Assembly (NCBI GenBank): GCA_947846985.1 | Contig: CANTUZ010000026.1 | Location: 55,782,730 to 55,846,729, forward strand | Reading direction: 5' to 3' | DNA: 64,000 bases | Origin: Fratercula arctica | Lineage: Eukaryota > Chordata > Aves > Charadriiformes > Alcidae | Part shown: piece by piece, positions 34,006-49,032 of the stretch | How the letters are laid out: the number at the start of each line of letters is the position of its first letter | Position numbering within the stretch: position 1 is the stretch's first letter | Program-made: the position numbers and the translations under genes | The notes under the pieces: generated by a model | What the model was told of the DNA's origin: nothing | The model's database searches: none | The model's input: the letters and a program-made list of their open reading frames with translations, nothing else

Positions 34006-37000
34006 GTTCAAACCAAATTTTACAGCTTTTTTAACTTCATGATAAAACTGAGTCTTTGGGTCATTAATAAAGCTGAAAAAACCCACCCTTGTACAGGCCT
34101 GATTGTAAAATGCAACGTTCCAAATTTTCCACAGATTTTCAACACTTCCTTATGAGCTGTAAACACCCCTGAGAAAAGCCACTAAAATTATGACATTGTT
34201 GTGGAGTCATTAAACTAAGTTGAAGAAACTACCACTTTGATCAAACAGGCTCAACTCTTGTTCTTAAAGCTCCTGAGTTGTATCATTTGACTTTTTTGAA
34301 CATTTTCTTGAACAGCCTTTTTTTTTTTTTTTTTTCCCCACATTTTGATACCAATTTCAGATATACTGATCTTTTTTTAACCTGGTCTCTTTGCGATGAG
34401 TCATATTGGTTATGCTTTACTCATTCTTGGCTAAAATAATACTCCCTCATTATTTTGTAAATAAAATAATTTTTTTACTTCGGCAAGAAATTTCAGAAAT
34501 TAAAACTAACTAACCCTTCCACCACCACCTGTAGATGCAACTTAGCCACACAATTCCTACATATACAGGATGCACACAATTTTTGCTTTCTTCTTTATCC
34601 CGTGTCTTGCCACTCTACTGTGGTCTGAACATGTAAAGCTGTCTTTCAGCTTTTATTTCCAGTGCTAAGGCAGAGGTCAAAAGGATTTCACTTCAGCCTT
34701 TCTGGACCTCAAGGAACTTTCTCCAGCCCATCACTTGACAGTCTCCTTTCTGGCATTCAATAGCACTTGTGTTATTGCCTCAAAGAAAGACTGACCTTTT
34801 AGTTAACAGCTAGATTCCTCCATAATAAAGGTATATTGATTTGCTATTTCAGCATTAGTGTGGTTGTTTATAATAAAGTGGACAGCATGGCAAATTCTGA
34901 AATAATATGTTTATCAAGAGTGCTGAACAGGCTTCAAAAGTGAAGTGCTTGGTGATGAAAAGTCATATTTCATAAGACAACTACATATTTCAGCATGAAA
35001 TATGCAGAGAAAAAGATTTTTTTTACATACAGTCTTATATAAGATAATGTAGTGAGAAGAAAATTGAAAGCAGGTATGACTTTTAATTATCAGGTACAAA
35101 ATTTTTGTGGTCATGATCAGCCATCTTTCCATGATTACAATTAGTTTTCAAAAAAGTTTTAGTTTTAATAAGTGATTTTAAAAGTGTTAAGACATTCTTA
35201 AATAAAAAATATGGGTTTTGTAAATATTTTTGTCATTTTATTGTAGTTTGTATCAAAATACACTATTGTAAAAAATGTTCATAGTTTACTAAATAAGTCT
35301 TATAAACAAAAAAGCCACCATATGCACACACGAACAGATGGATAATAAAGGTTTTATGTAGGGGTCTGGGATTCATCTTAAATATATGTTCTTGTATCTA
35401 TTTTAGATCTATCCTAAATGGGAAAATATATTCCAAGAACTAATTGTGATTGATAGACCTGTAGAAGGCACTCAATTGGAGATGTCCCAATTTGTCTGTC
35501 CCAGCAATTTTATGGACCTATCTTGTTCTTAGTAGGCTTTAGAGCCTTTATGCCAGTCTGGGTAGTGTTCCCTTTCTTGGAGCTCCCATTAGGGAGCTAT
35601 GCTGTGCAAAATCCCAATCCATAGACTTTATATAATCTCAGATTTCCTTTGCCCTAAAGCTATGTCTGCTCAGTCTTTTGCAGACAGAATTAAACTGACT
35701 CTGTCTGCCAGTTGTGATCCAGCTCTGAGCTTGAAGTCAGTCCCTCAGCAAGACTTATTAACTTGGGCATAGCAGTGTACTCACAGCAGTTTCCAATTGA
35801 GAGCTGGCTGGCATCCAGTTGAGTTGAAGCACAGGCAGAGACTTGGTTGGTCTGCAGAGATCACGTGGACTTAGCTTTAAATGTACTGAAGCGCTGTCTT
35901 CTCCCACGTATTTGGAGTACAGACGGTCTGGTGCCTTGTCACAGAAGTGGCACCAGCTTGCTCTGACCTATAAGACCACTGCTTACCCCTATGTTTTTTC
36001 TTAGCGTAAGCAGCACTTTTCATCATGACAGTATTGTAGTCAATATTTTGGACATTCAGGAGCACATGTGAAGAATGCATAAAGCATGCAGAGTTTGTAT
36101 GCAACTGTAAAACAAGTTACCCCCTAATACCAAAAAATAAGTACATAATTCAAAATAAATCCTGTGTGCACATCCATGTCTCTATTTCCTCATTTTTTTT
36201 GCAGCATTCTTTGGGCTTGGGCTCTATTACAGGATAGTTCTGTCTCTCTGGAGCAAGTCAGTAAGCCATTCAATTTTCCTTTCATCAAAAGAGTAGTTCT
36301 CCCCACTGGCTTTTTTTTTTTCTTTTGTGGTTCTGTAGTCACTCTAGTTCGCCAGTGCTATAACGCCACCCACTTCTAATTTTGCCACTGTTGATATTTT
36401 CAGTATCTATTTCATCCTATTTCATATCTCTATTCCTAGTCTCTCTACAATTCTAGGGCTTCTCCCATTGCTACACAGTTAACAGATGCAATAAATCTCA
36501 CTGTCTTTGAATTAAGATGATCGAAGTCTGAATTGCCTTTTACTGATAACTAGAGGGCTGCAACTAAGTATAGCATTAGGCTAAGCGGAATTCTTTCAAA
36601 TTAAAGCATTTTAGAAACCGGAACATAGATGCTGGTGTCCCTGGAGTAAAGTCTGCAAAATATATTCCTTAACTACAGAGCCATTACTATAGCTTTGCAC
36701 TGACTTGAAGACACACAGGAACTGGTACTCTCATAAACAGAACCATTTTTACAGTCACTTCTCTGACTATAACAATAATATAAGACCTACTGTATAAAAA
36801 TGTACCGGGAAGTTAATTTTTCATTGACATGAAGTTTAATAACTAAAATATTTCTCATATAAATATACACATGTAAAATAAACAGACAGACTAACAGACC
36901 CCAGCAGCATATTACTAATTTTTATACAAAAATGTATACACATGTACATTAAGCGCATTAAAATGCCATAAGAAGTATCCTGGGAGTGGAAAAGAAAAAA

Positions 37001-37539
37001 GACTGCAGTCAGATGACTATTTGTAATCAGTAAATTAATAAGACAATAATGTTACTGTCTACAAAAAAAGTGATCTTTCACATAGCATACTTTTCTTCTC
37101 AATAAATTTTATTTCAAAGAGGAATTGCAGTGTCGGTTTTATTGTTTTGGTTTGAATATTGCATGGATTTCTTATGAGGGTTCAAATTTTGACAAAAAAA
37201 ATCAGTAACCACTTTCTTCTCCCACCATTACAGGGCTGTTTATCCTTATTTTCCAATAAAGCCTAGCCATGAAGGTGAAATATTTGGTTCAGATAAGCTA
37301 TAATGAATGTAAAGAGCCAAAGGAAGAGTAAGCACAAATATATTGATAGCTTTACAGTAAGCTAGTTCTGGAGGCAGCCTCTTGAAGTAAGACTGAAAGT
37401 CACAGAAAATTTTGGCTTTCCTAAGTTATTTTTGACTGCGTACTTATTACTACTTTTAATATTACAAGATTTGGAAGACCCTTTCTGGTAGTAATTTTCA
37501 ACTATGCTACCTGCCATGTAAACGCACATCAGGTATATG
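34006..37539. other. Intergenic or intronic, nothing recognised
   Basis: Very AT-rich. Poly(T) runs lie near 34318-34336. No coding or repeat signal was seen. Confidence 0.45.
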
Positions 37540-37547
37540 GGATTTCA

Positions 37548-38139
37548 TAGAATCATAGAATGGTTCAGGTTAGAAGGCACCTTAAAGATCATCCTGTTCC
37601 AACCCCCCTGCCCTGGGCAGGGACACCTCCCACTAGACCAGGTTGTGCAAAGTCCCATCCAGCCTGGCCTTGAACACTTCCAGGGATGGGGCATCCACAA
37701 CTTCTCTGGACAACCTGTTTCAGTTTCACCCTCATAGTGAAAAATTTCTTCCTAATGTCTAATCTAAATCTACCTTCTTCCAGTTTGAAGCCATTACCAC
37801 TTGTCCTATCACGACATGCCCTTGTAAAAAGTCCATCTCTAGCTTTCTTGTAGGCCCCCTTCAGATAGCGGAAAGCTGCTATATGGTCTCTCCAGAGTCT
37901 TCTCTTCTCCAGGGTGAACAACCCCGACTGTCTCAGCCTGTCTTTGTAGGACAGGTGCTCCAACCCTTTGATCATCTTCGTGGCCCTCCTCTGAAGCTGA
38001 TCCAACAGGTCCATGTCCTTCCTGTGCTGAGGACTCCAAAGCTGGACACAGTACTCCAGGTGGGGTCTCACCAGAGTGGAGTAGAGGGGCAGAATCACCT
38101 CCCTTGACCTGCTGGCCGCACTTCATTTCGTGCAGCCCA
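37548..38139 (-). mobile_element. CR1 element with 8-bp target-site duplication
   Basis: Antisense CR1 begins at its 3' tail ('tagaatcatagaatggttcagg') and runs back into ORF2. The minus strand encodes MILPLYSTLVRPHLEYCVQLWSP and SYKDRLRQSGLFTLEKRRLW. The element is flanked by GGATTTCA at 37540-37547 and 38140-38147. The minus frame 38098-37589 is open for 169 codons, which suggests a fairly young insertion. Confidence 0.93.
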
Positions 38140-38147
38140 GGATTTCA

Positions 38148-41100
38148 AATGAAAGCTCTTACAAACACTGAAATAAATTGTCAATATACAGATTTAGTTG
38201 CAGCAATCTTTTCCCTTTTTTGCTTTCTTGAAAACACATCTTAGAAGATCAAAACAAAAAAGAAATAAGTGCTTTCTGCAACAGAAGAAAAATGAACTTT
38301 TAAAATTGATCCTTTTTAACGTTAAAATTAATCAATACCTGATAAAGTAAACCTTGTATGCTAAAAAGTGAAAAATTCAGTAACACCATATTGATCTGAA
38401 GTTACAGCACCATAGCTGCTGGCAGTCAAATGCTTGCTTCATGTAAGGAATTTTCTCTATGTTAGGTTTCAGTCTGAAGAATACATCTGTGTCAAACTGC
38501 ATGTCAGTGAGCAGCAACTGCCTGTGACAAAGCTTAGTTTTGCCAGGAAAAGTGAGAGGGATTTGTTTTACTCCACAATGAAAAATAAACTGGCATAAGA
38601 AACTGTAATTATGTCTAAATTATGACAATTTTCTAACACAGAGGTATATGTCTATATAAAGCAGGAGATTCAAATGATTCTGTGGATAGTGCAAATATAT
38701 CTGCTCCTCTGCATTTGTCTTGCCTAACATCTGGAGCTACACAGTTCTTACTCTTTTCTGTAATTTCCCAGGGAGTAAAAATTCTACTGCAGTGATTAAC
38801 TATAAACTCAAATACAATACACAGTTCTGAGCACTCATGAACATGTTTAGTGTGAACCAAGGTTAGGAGGCTTCTTCACATCTCGAATTCAAGTATTAGG
38901 TAGAAATGCCATTAAATGAAGTGACAGGAGAGTTGCATTTAAGTACATGCTATAATATTTTAAACCAGATTTCCTGTCATTGTATTATTTTAATAATTTA
39001 TTGGTGCTGTCAGAATATATTTCTTAAAAATGAAGGTAGTGAAAGAACTAGCAAAGTGATTGGTCTTTCTAAAAGCCAGTGTACCACGCAATCTAGTAGA
39101 AAAGGCATTAAATAAAAATCACAGAAACAGATTCCAGGCCTCTCATTACTTTGTAGAAACACACATTTCAAATCCCTGTGGCATTTCTATCCTGTATTTC
39201 AAGGTAGAGAGAGGTTCATATATTCATCAATTACTTCTGTGAGGTGGGCGAAGCTGACCATACGCAAGCTTACTCTCAGGTAAAAGAGTTGTCATCTTTC
39301 TTTTTGTTTTATATTCTCTCCCTAAAACACTTCACTCTTTCAGAGTATTTGCTAAACTAGTTCTTCTTTTAAAAGTTAGTTTTGATTCTCTGCAACCACA
39401 CGTCCCTTTTTTGGCATTTCCATTTTTAGTGACCTTAATTTTGGTATAACATAATTTAAGAATAAGTACTTTTATTTATTATTTTACCAAATGTGGCAAG
39501 GCATATTAAAAGATAACAAAGGTAAAATTTGTTTAAGAAAGCCCTTGCATCTTGAAACCTTGAATGCCTTGGTCATATCTTCTTCAACCTAAATTAGTAA
39601 TCTGGAAGCATGGCTGTTTCCTGAGGTTGCTTTGTGTTTTGTTCCATGTGATACAGTTTACCAAAGCATAGGTGGATATCAGTGCACTGGAAAATGTGGT
39701 TTATTCTTGTTCTTTCTAGCATATGTCAGGCTAAACTATTCTGGTCCAATGTATATATAGTAGCTCCAAAACCAAAACATTTAGCAAGGCTGGAATGCAG
39801 TAATACATGATATGGTGAACTCATGTTGAATATTACCTGTTTTGGTGGGTTTTTTTGAACGTTTCAGTGAGGTAGCCTTTAATCTGCTGGTGGTAGCTTG
39901 ATAGTTTTAGTGGCCTGATTATCTGTTATGAAGTGATTTTTTCATGAGGACGCTCATTGCTGTTTCAGTGCACTGTTAATTGGGTAAAAAAGGAACTGCT
40001 GTTTGAAAACTACTGCCAAGGTCTTGTGAGATCTGGAGACATGGTGTCGTTAGTGAATTGTGTGAGACATTTGTGTGTGTTTTCCCCATCAGCCAGTCTA
40101 GGTTAGAGAACTAATATTGACTGCAGATATAAAGGAAGTAGATACCTGCTCTTATTTACTGAGTCCAGCAGTTACAACCAAAAGGTTCTTCGTCCATAGA
40201 CAGCAATGTAAATATTTTTTGTATGTGCTGTATCATTCCATATTTCACCTGCTTTCACATCAGTATCCTACAGATTCATCTGAGCCTTATTCTAGTATTT
40301 TTTCACTTTATGTTTAAGGTTATTCCCATAGTCAAATATTGTCTTACTTAGAAAACATCGTATATTTGAGATTCCATTAGAAAAAAGAAAATAAAAGAAG
40401 GCTGCCTTGAAGGATAAGCCTGTGATGCCAACCAATATAAACACAAATCCAGATGTTTCGGCAAGCTAATGTGAAGAAAAAACTCTATAGTCTTTATTTA
40501 CACTTTATAGCAAATATTTTACTGGGAGGAAGTGAAGAATGTTGACATTCCACTACTTAAACGCCAGTCAGAACAATGTCCTGAATGCCAAAATGTCAAC
40601 ATTCGTTGCAAAATTTCCTCCACATCAGCATGCTAGGACACACATCTGGCATCTTTCTTCCTCCTTTTTCTTTTTCTTTTTTTTTTTTTTGTTCTTTCTG
40701 CTGGCTACTGTAGATATGAAAATTGGAAGGCAAGATAGTTCTCATTTCTCTCAACCAGTCATCTGTGTTCAGCTGTCTGTTCACCTATTTGGGAAAAAAA
40801 ACCCAAAACAACAATCCAAAAAACCAGAAGACAATGTAACCTCAGGTGCACATATTCTGTTCAAAACCCCATATTAATTATCTGTAATCTATAAGATTTG
40901 TAGACTATAGATTTACCTATTGTAATCTCCATTCCTTATTATGATTTGTAATTCTTATAGAATCTATAATTCTTATAGATTATAAACAAAATTAGTTCTA
41001 TCTGTCTGACTGTTTTTATCTGCACAATAATATCCCAGTCAATACTCTAAGATGAAGTCCATTTCATGGACACACATTAGGAAATAAATTGAACTGCATA

Positions 41101-41210
41101 CTCCAAAGCTATTAGAGAAACACTTTGATTTTGTACTAATTCCTCATCAAGCTCTCAGAAAACAACCATCCAGCTTTTCCAGGAAGACCATTTTTTCTCT
41201 ACCCAAATCT
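38148..41210. other. Intergenic or intronic, nothing recognised
   Basis: AT-rich with only short frames. Poly(T) at about 40677-40690. Confidence 0.45.
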
Positions 41211-41351
41211 TTACTCTTTTGAAGAGCGTGTGGCTTTCCGGACTTGCTCTAATTCTATGGTTGTGAACTGAATAGGTTCTAGCACTGATTCTGGAGTAGA
41301 TTTTGCCTCCTGGTTTGAAGGAGAAAGAGAAACTTCTTGCTTCTGTATGAG
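41211..41351 (-). other. Candidate terminal exon E (minus strand)
   Basis: A 47-codon frame with a stop at 41211 follows an acceptor-like 'cttcattttcacag'. It reads LIQKQEVSLSPSNQEAKS..., ending EQVRKATRSSKE. Composition is protein-like (Gln/Glu/Ser-rich, no low-complexity run). No AATAAA was seen within 300 bp downstream, which counts against it. The product is not recognised. Its phase (0) fits candidate exon D. Confidence 0.2.
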
Positions 41352-41399
41352 CTGTGAAAATGAAGACATGAAGTTTGGTGTCCCTGTACAGCTTTTCAT

Positions 41400-44300
41400 T
41401 ATGAATTTATTACTTTTGTCTATATTTTCCCTGATAATCTGACTGCATGAAAAAACAGTTAATAATATTTGTGTTTCTGAAAATGTACTGTTTCATTTAC
41501 AAACTAAAGTAGAAAGAGCCCCAATCAGTCCATTATTTTGTAGGTATAGATTATTCTGAATTATTCTGCAGGACTCCTCCTTTTTCTAAATGTGGGAAAT
41601 CTCCAGGAAGAAAAAGAAATCCAATCATAGTAGTTCAGGCTTATTTCCAGTATTCTGGAAACAGAAAATGTTACAAGAACATTTCTACCTTTTCTCCTTC
41701 AGAATTTTTGTTAACACTTATTTTGCTTTGTGTGACTGTAGTTTGGAAAAAAAAAATATAATGTAAAGTACTGTCTCATATACAGAAATTTCTGTGTGAA
41801 CTACCAAAAAAAACCCCAAACCACCCCACAAGAAAAAAAGGAAAAATAATTAAAACTAAACCCCGCCACTTCATACCAAAGATAGCATTTTGATTTAAGA
41901 CCTCTGACTTGGCCTAGAACGTACCCTCAGTACTAAAAGCAGACAGTTTTCTCTCTTGTGAAAAGAATTAAATGGTTACATTTTCCTTTAAATAGAAACT
42001 GTCTAGATGTTTAAGGAAGATGTATTCAATCTGATCCACAACTCAGGGATGTAAAGATGCAATGTTTAGTGTCATATTACATAATCACAGATTCACAGAT
42101 TACTTGGGCCACACTGTACAGTAATTATGCAGTGGTTAGATGCTTTCAAGTTAAAGTAAGTTTAAGTAAAAGTAGAAGTAAAGGAAAAGTAAAACTCAAC
42201 TGAACCGTGTATTGTAAAACCCCACCACGCTTCATACTCTGGAAAGAAAATATAAATTGTTACAAGCTTTGTGAACTAGTTATAGTATCAGTATACATTT
42301 ATTTATTGGTATACAGCACAGATAAATAATTACTAATTTATCATTTAAAATTTTATATGCACCCAATCAAATCCAATCCAATCTAGTCGGTATCCCTTGT
42401 ATCACAAATATGAATAGCATGCTGTCACCACTGTCACCATCAGTAAATGAATTTCCTTTTGGTACCCTCTGACATCTGTCCTACAGCAATCATTTTAATT
42501 GAAGTTACAAGACTGAAAGCAAGAAAAGAGAATGTTTTTCTTCATTTTAAACCTATATTCCTTTACATGTTGATTTTCATCTCCTTACCAGCACTGCAGA
42601 TGGTTTTGAAGTGTGATGTAAATGTGATGCAATTTCAGCAGAACCCAAAACAGCATGAAACTTTTTGACACGTGATTTGAATATCAAAAGAATATGTATT
42701 ATTTCTTATGGTTTTTCAAAAGTTGACCTATTGGCAGCCATTTGAATGATGTCGATTATGCTTATATTTTGTCATGCAAGACAGTCCAAGACTGAAAACA
42801 ATTCAGTGCAGCATAAATTTACCAAGGTACAGTCACAAAGTAGTTCAAGATAAACATGTTAACATTGAAAAGAACATAATTTTCAAAAATTATAGTCACA
42901 TGCAGTAAGATATTTTTTCATAACTTGTTGAACATAATAAATAGTTTCCCTTAAAAGGAGTTTCCTAAGGATTTATACATAAGGTTATTATCATCCTTTT
43001 GGGTTGCTCTTGGCTTTCAGTGGGGCTGCCCAAATGTGCTGAAGCATTTGTTTTGGGGTCTCTTTGTTTGCTAGAATTTCTCTTTGTTTAGTGCAAAGGA
43101 TAGCTTTTATCTCAGTTTAGTTATCTAAAAGTTAGGCATGTTTGGCCATCTTGAGTTTGACAGTAAAACAGTCTGGGTTTATTTGTATGTAACTACAGAC
43201 ATGGATAATTTTGGGTACACCAGTTCTTCCCCCACCATCTCTGTTGTTCATTTCTGCTTGAGCCACTTCCTTTAAATTGTAGCTTCTGTTGCTCCTTTGA
43301 TCACCATAAGCTTCACCTCTCTCCTACATTATCCTGTGTAGTACAGTGCACTCTACAGAAATTCCATTTTAATTAATGAAATTTTTGACAGAAACGCAGT
43401 CTATTTGAAGTCAACTATCATAGCCCTAGCCTAAGTCTCTGAATTGTTCCAACAGGACTGTCTTGGACTTCGTAGTTGAGAAACATCAGCAATTTTATTT
43501 CTGGTTGATGCCACGTATGGTGGCTGTGACTCTGTGAAGGACTAAAGGACTAAAGCAAAGGACTTCTTTGCCCAAGGTGCATCAGTCCTCTTTCCCGCTG
43601 GGCTCAAAATGGACTCCGTAGCATAAAATCTCAAGATCAAAACCTCCTTTTCCTCCCAACCCTCTGTCCATGGCTGTCCTCAGAGGTGGTTTTCAACTTT
43701 TAATATTCAGCTGTGGTAAAGAAGAATGTCAGCCAAACACTGTCCATGCTGTCACCACTTCTCATACTGGTATTGCGGGGTGCAGTTCCAGGGTGATTTG
43801 TGCACAGACAGTAAACACTTGTTGTGACTAGAGATTGGATTTCTGAGGATGTCTATACCACAGAAGGAAGGTGTGACAGCATGAAGAATTGGTGTACCTG
43901 AGCAAACCTCACTAGCTAATGAGGTGACAGTAGGGCATAGATTTTTCATGGGAGTCCAGCTGTTAGCACATGCTAAATAACATACACAGAAATCTCTGTC
44001 TTATGCACTCTAGTGTTTCCTATTGTACCACACTTCAGTTTTGTTCAAACACAAGCTCTCCACCCATTTCTAGACTTACTGAAGTTTTGGCGTCTTTCTT
44101 ACGCATGCCACTCTCACATCTTCATCTTTGGGAGGGCACTGACAGCCCTCAGCCTTCTCCTGCCCCTTTGTTTTTAGATTTCATTTTATTCCTAGGCTCA
44201 GGAATGGGAAGAATAGACCTTGCCAGTCCTTTTGGAGAGAGACTGATAATTGCCATTTACTAGTATCCCCACTGCTTTCTCAGTGACTCTCGGTATTCTT

Positions 44301-47300
44301 AGCCCAGCTCTCAGTATTTTTTTTCATCATGGACATTCCTCATTGTTAATTTGCTGATGGTTTCATCCCAAAAGAGCCCCTATTGATTTAAGGTAAGATA
44401 TGAAACAGACCAATTTTCATAAAAATGAACAGTATACAATTCATACCCTTCTTTGCCACAGAAGCTTTCCTTACTTTGAGGTTCTGACATCACTGTTGGT
44501 CATCCTCATAATGTATCCCACCAGTATCACACTTAAATAAACTAAGCAGCCTGAGGAAATTTAATTTAAACTGGTTAATAGGCTCGTTCTCAGCTCCTGC
44601 TTTTCAAACAGAACTCTTGTAGCACCACAGCAATAAACCAAGTGGCTGTTTGCCATTCCTCTTACCCATCCGAAGATGCTTGTCAGTATGGTTGCCAATG
44701 AATCTGAAATATATTAATTCATTTTCCTAACAGTGAGGACTGGTATATTCAGCAATACTACTACCACAGAATTTCAAAATGTCACATGCTCGTCTTAAAA
44801 GGTTGAATTATGTATTATCAGAAAAGAAGTCTTGAGAGCTACTAAATTTAACCACAAGTCCTAGAGTTCCATGAAGAGAGCCCAGAATGCACAAAACCCA
44901 GCAACAAATGGGCACGTTGCAACATGCACGTCAAAGGATTATTTCCAAAATGCTCACTGGGTTCATTAAGATTGCACAAGCAAATTGAAATGCATTTGCC
45001 TGTTCACTACAGTTGTCGCAAAAAACTCCAACCTTAAACTCTCTCAGATTTTTTGCTGGTATAGATAAGCCTTAAATTGTGCACGATGAAGCCCTGTGTC
45101 AGTTAAACAACTGATCGGTTCTAGTGGAAGATATTTTTTGTATTTCCCAGCTAATTCACAACAGGAAAAAGGTGTCCTATTAGGCTCTATTTTGAAAAGC
45201 TTAGATATGTTCATTCTGTCTTACATGCTTCTTAGTATATATTCAGAGGAGTTTCATTCACTTCCGTCATTTCCTTTATTCTTTGGACAAAAAGGAGGAA
45301 TATGCTCAAAGCTGTGCCTGTGTGTCCTCTCACCTTGTAGAGTAACTGTCTAAGTTTGAACAGCATGTCACTGTTGTTGACCTCCCTCTGTTTGATTCCA
45401 TTTTTTTTACACCGTCTTCTCTTTTTTCTTCTTTTCTCCCCTTTCCCATATTCCCTCTGCTTGTCAGAACTGCGAGAGGGTCAGGAAATTTTCAGAGCTT
45501 TTTTTTCATGTATTTGATATAACTATTGCTATTGTCTTATCCCATTGCTAACGTTTACAAAGTATTTTTTATTACAAGATTTTAATAAGGTCTTGGCAAA
45601 TTTGACATTTCAGCTCAAGGATGTTCTTCTAACCTCTAGATTTTCCTACTTCACCTTTTTAAAAAGAAAGTAATGTCAGGCTTGCCACAATTTAGTATGA
45701 GTGTTTTTCCAGAATTAAAATGTGATTGTTTTACAAATACAGAATTTACTGTGCTTTTAATTCACATCTTGTAGATAAATAAAGCAAAGCGAAATCACAT
45801 CAAAAGTTCTAGATATGTAGAATAAAACCTCACTCACTTCTGTAACTGTAGATAGCTGCATTTAAAATTTCAAAACTCATATGATTATATACCTGTTTAT
45901 TAATTTCAGAATAAATGCAGTACAATTTATCATGTGCCAGTATAGAACAGGACTAGTTTTGTAGTTATATTTTTATTTTAAATTAGCTAATCCATAAATC
46001 TGTAAATATAATGCTTGTTATCTTGAGAATTACTTGCAAAATTCAGGTGTACCCCTAAAATCCAATTTTATACATTTTCTGTTTTGTTTTTAGGTTGTGA
46101 AGACCACATCAAATCGCAGAGAGACAATATTTGATCTCTGTGGAAAGATTTTTGGCAGTTTTGTGAAGAATTCACAGCCTGCAGCTGGATGGCATTTTAT
46201 TCACATTTGTCCTAACTAAGTTTCTTCAAAATTTACTATAATTACTGAAAAGATACATCAAATATATCTGATTAGCAGAATAGTTACTGTGACCCTTTGC
46301 TTGCATTGCCTGAGTTACGAACATTCTGGACCAAAAATAGGTTCTGCAATACCTAAGCCAGGCAGACATCCCATCACTAGTTAGCAGACTCAATATCTTT
46401 ATGTCTTGGTTTAACAGACTAACTTGGAGAAATAGCTGAGTTGAACCTTTACTTCAAAAGGCAAATGAAAATAAAATTCCTTAGGCTGTTAAAACATTTG
46501 GTAATCTTTTCTTCTCCTTTTTTTTTCTTTTTGCCTCCCTACTTCCTGTTTTTGACCACAACAAGAAACAGAAATGAACTGCAAGAAGAGCTATCCCCTC
46601 CAAACCAGGCTGGTTTGGATAACCAGCTTTTGGAACGATCCAGTAGAACTTCCCAGACTTTTGATGTTTACCCAAAAGTACACACCCACTTTTCATGCCC
46701 CCAGCCACAGACATGACTATGAGTACCCAATAAAATGACACCTCTGTCCTCACAACTCTTTAAAGTTTCTTGCATTCTTTTAATCTATTACTGTATCCTC
46801 CCTCCCATCATCCCCCCCCAAAACCCCACCATTTTTTAATTCAGTTTCTTCTTTTAAACCCTTTCAATCAATAAAAGATTACTTTATTTTTCCTGTCCTC
46901 TCCAGATGAAAAAAAAAAGAAAATAGAAGAATAAAAGATCTTTCTAAAACATTTATCCCACTTGATACTTTCTTTCTCCTAGGGCCAATCTTTTATCTTA
47001 GTAACAAATGGATAAAGATTTATACAGTCTTAAGTTAATTGTAGAGTGGGTTTTTTTATAGTTTTCACTGTTCTTTCCTTGCCATTGCTTCTGGAAAAAC
47101 ACTAGCTATTTACATTTCCCTCTAACACTTGTCAAGCAGTACATCATTCCAGAGCTGTCTTACGGTCTATGGGGACCAAAGTACAGGCCTTAGTTTTGAA
47201 ATGTTCCTGTGGTGTGATTTGCACCTAAGACCACGAGGTTTAAACCTTGTCTCTAAATACAGCCCCATCTGATCCAGTTTCTGCTACTTCCTTTTTTCTG

Positions 47301-49032
47301 TTTCCTCCATCTTTTCCCCTGTTCTTCATCTTTTAAGCATTTACGCTTCTTAATCTTTTTCCCCTTCTTTTTCCAGGCACTTCACTGATGGAAACATTTC
47401 CCAACCTTTATTCTTCTGAAAAAGATTGAGGAACAGTCTGTGCAAATTACAGTCTGTTTCACATTGGGAATGGAGCAACACCACCCCAGGCAGTGCTCCA
47501 GGAGGGACTGAAGCCACCAAATGCGTGAGAACTTTTCAAAGCACATAGAGAGAGCCAAGGGTATTCACCTCTGCAGTCCATGCCTATGTTCAGCAATGGA
47601 TGTTCTTATGGAAATTAGTACCAAAGACACTTTTTAGCTGGAAACTAGACATATTGGAGTGAACACATGATGGATTCTCTTGTGGCTTGTAAGCGTAGCC
47701 CTGAATTCAGGCAGTGCCGAACTGCATTATCCCCAAAGGAACATTATAATGGCTTTTGCCTCATTAAGCTACAGTACCTTTCAGACCTCCAAAATGTAGT
47801 GGGAAAGTGCTGTCTACCAGCCCATTTTCAGGATGCACATCATCCACACATCTGTCATACAGCCAAGAAGCAAAGAAATAGGTGTGATTTTGGTATCTTT
47901 CAATACCTTCAACCTGCTTTTGAGCTGTGATATCTACCTGGCAGCTCAGGCAGATCTTGATATTCTTTTTCTGTCACCATTATCTGATGCATATAAAACA
48001 TTCAGAAAGAAGTTTGGATTGGCATGTTTGTTCAAGATGTAAACAGACGTCCCTGTCTCAGTATTCTTTCGTATTCTTCTCAGTATTCTTGCTATAGTTA
48101 CAAACTGAACAATGTAACTTTTTCGTACATGCTGTTTATAGAGACATAAATAACTTGTTTTGCCTGTTGCCAACTTAAAGATATTCAAGACATCCAGTCT
48201 TGAAGAAATGCAGAAAGCAATGTGGTTCTCCCATTTAGCTATGACCAAATCAAGGAAGGAGCCTGATAAATTTGTGGCTTGCTCAAAAAGTACAGCCAGA
48301 ATTTGGACAAGGTTTGTTTACTGTGTGTGTTTTAACAGTTCAGATAAATATGGTACTTCCTCTTCCTTCACCACAAAAATCACTTGAAAAAAGATCTCTA
48401 AAAAATGCTTCTAGAATCTTGTTCTTAAACATAAAAAAGATGGGGGTTTTTTTCCTCTGTGAAGAGGAAATTGAAAGATCACGGCATCCTGAAGGTTAGG
48501 ACAGCTAAACCAGACTAATCCTCACACCAGTCCTGTTGGCAACTCTTTCAGTAGTTTTGGCAGCCAAATGTGGAGCCAGCCAGCAGCATGAAGAAATCCA
48601 GCCAGGAAGACAGCTACAGTCCCAAATATCGATGCTGGAAAAAATGCATTCCAGAGCTTGGCGTCTGTGCTACGACGTTTGCCAAGCACACCCTAGGAGT
48701 GGCCACACATGTGCTGGCTTTCACAGCAGAGAAGGAGAATGAAAACAGGAGAGCTGTGTGAGCCACAGCGCGAGCAGTAGGGAACACTCTGCCATAGTCC
48801 ATTTCTTTCTTCTAGAAAGTGGAAGATTTACCTGAGAACTCAAAGTGAGGGTGCACCTATTTTGCCTAATGTACAGGAGGAACATTACTTTTTATTTACA
48901 TTCAGAAGTTTTATTTTCAGTTCTGATGAACTCTTCTGACCCCTTATTTTAGGACACTATGTAGCTAGCTTCTCAGTTATCCCAAGTCATTCACATGGAA
49001 ATTAGGTGGGATGAAAATGCATACCTGACTAC
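41400..49032. other. Intergenic or intronic, nothing recognised
   Basis: AT-rich, with short scattered frames. A splice-acceptor-like site before a 34-codon plus-strand frame near 46095-46199 (VVKTTSNRRET...) is too short to call. Confidence 0.4.

Noticed and set aside
46095..46202. Possible terminal exon after 'gttttgtttttag'
   Set aside because: Only about 34 codons, no poly(A) signal nearby and no recognisable protein.
48588..48761. 57-residue plus-strand frame (MKKSSQEDSYSPKYRCW...)
   Set aside because: It looks somewhat protein-like, but it has no splice, poly(A) or family support and overlaps another frame of similar length.
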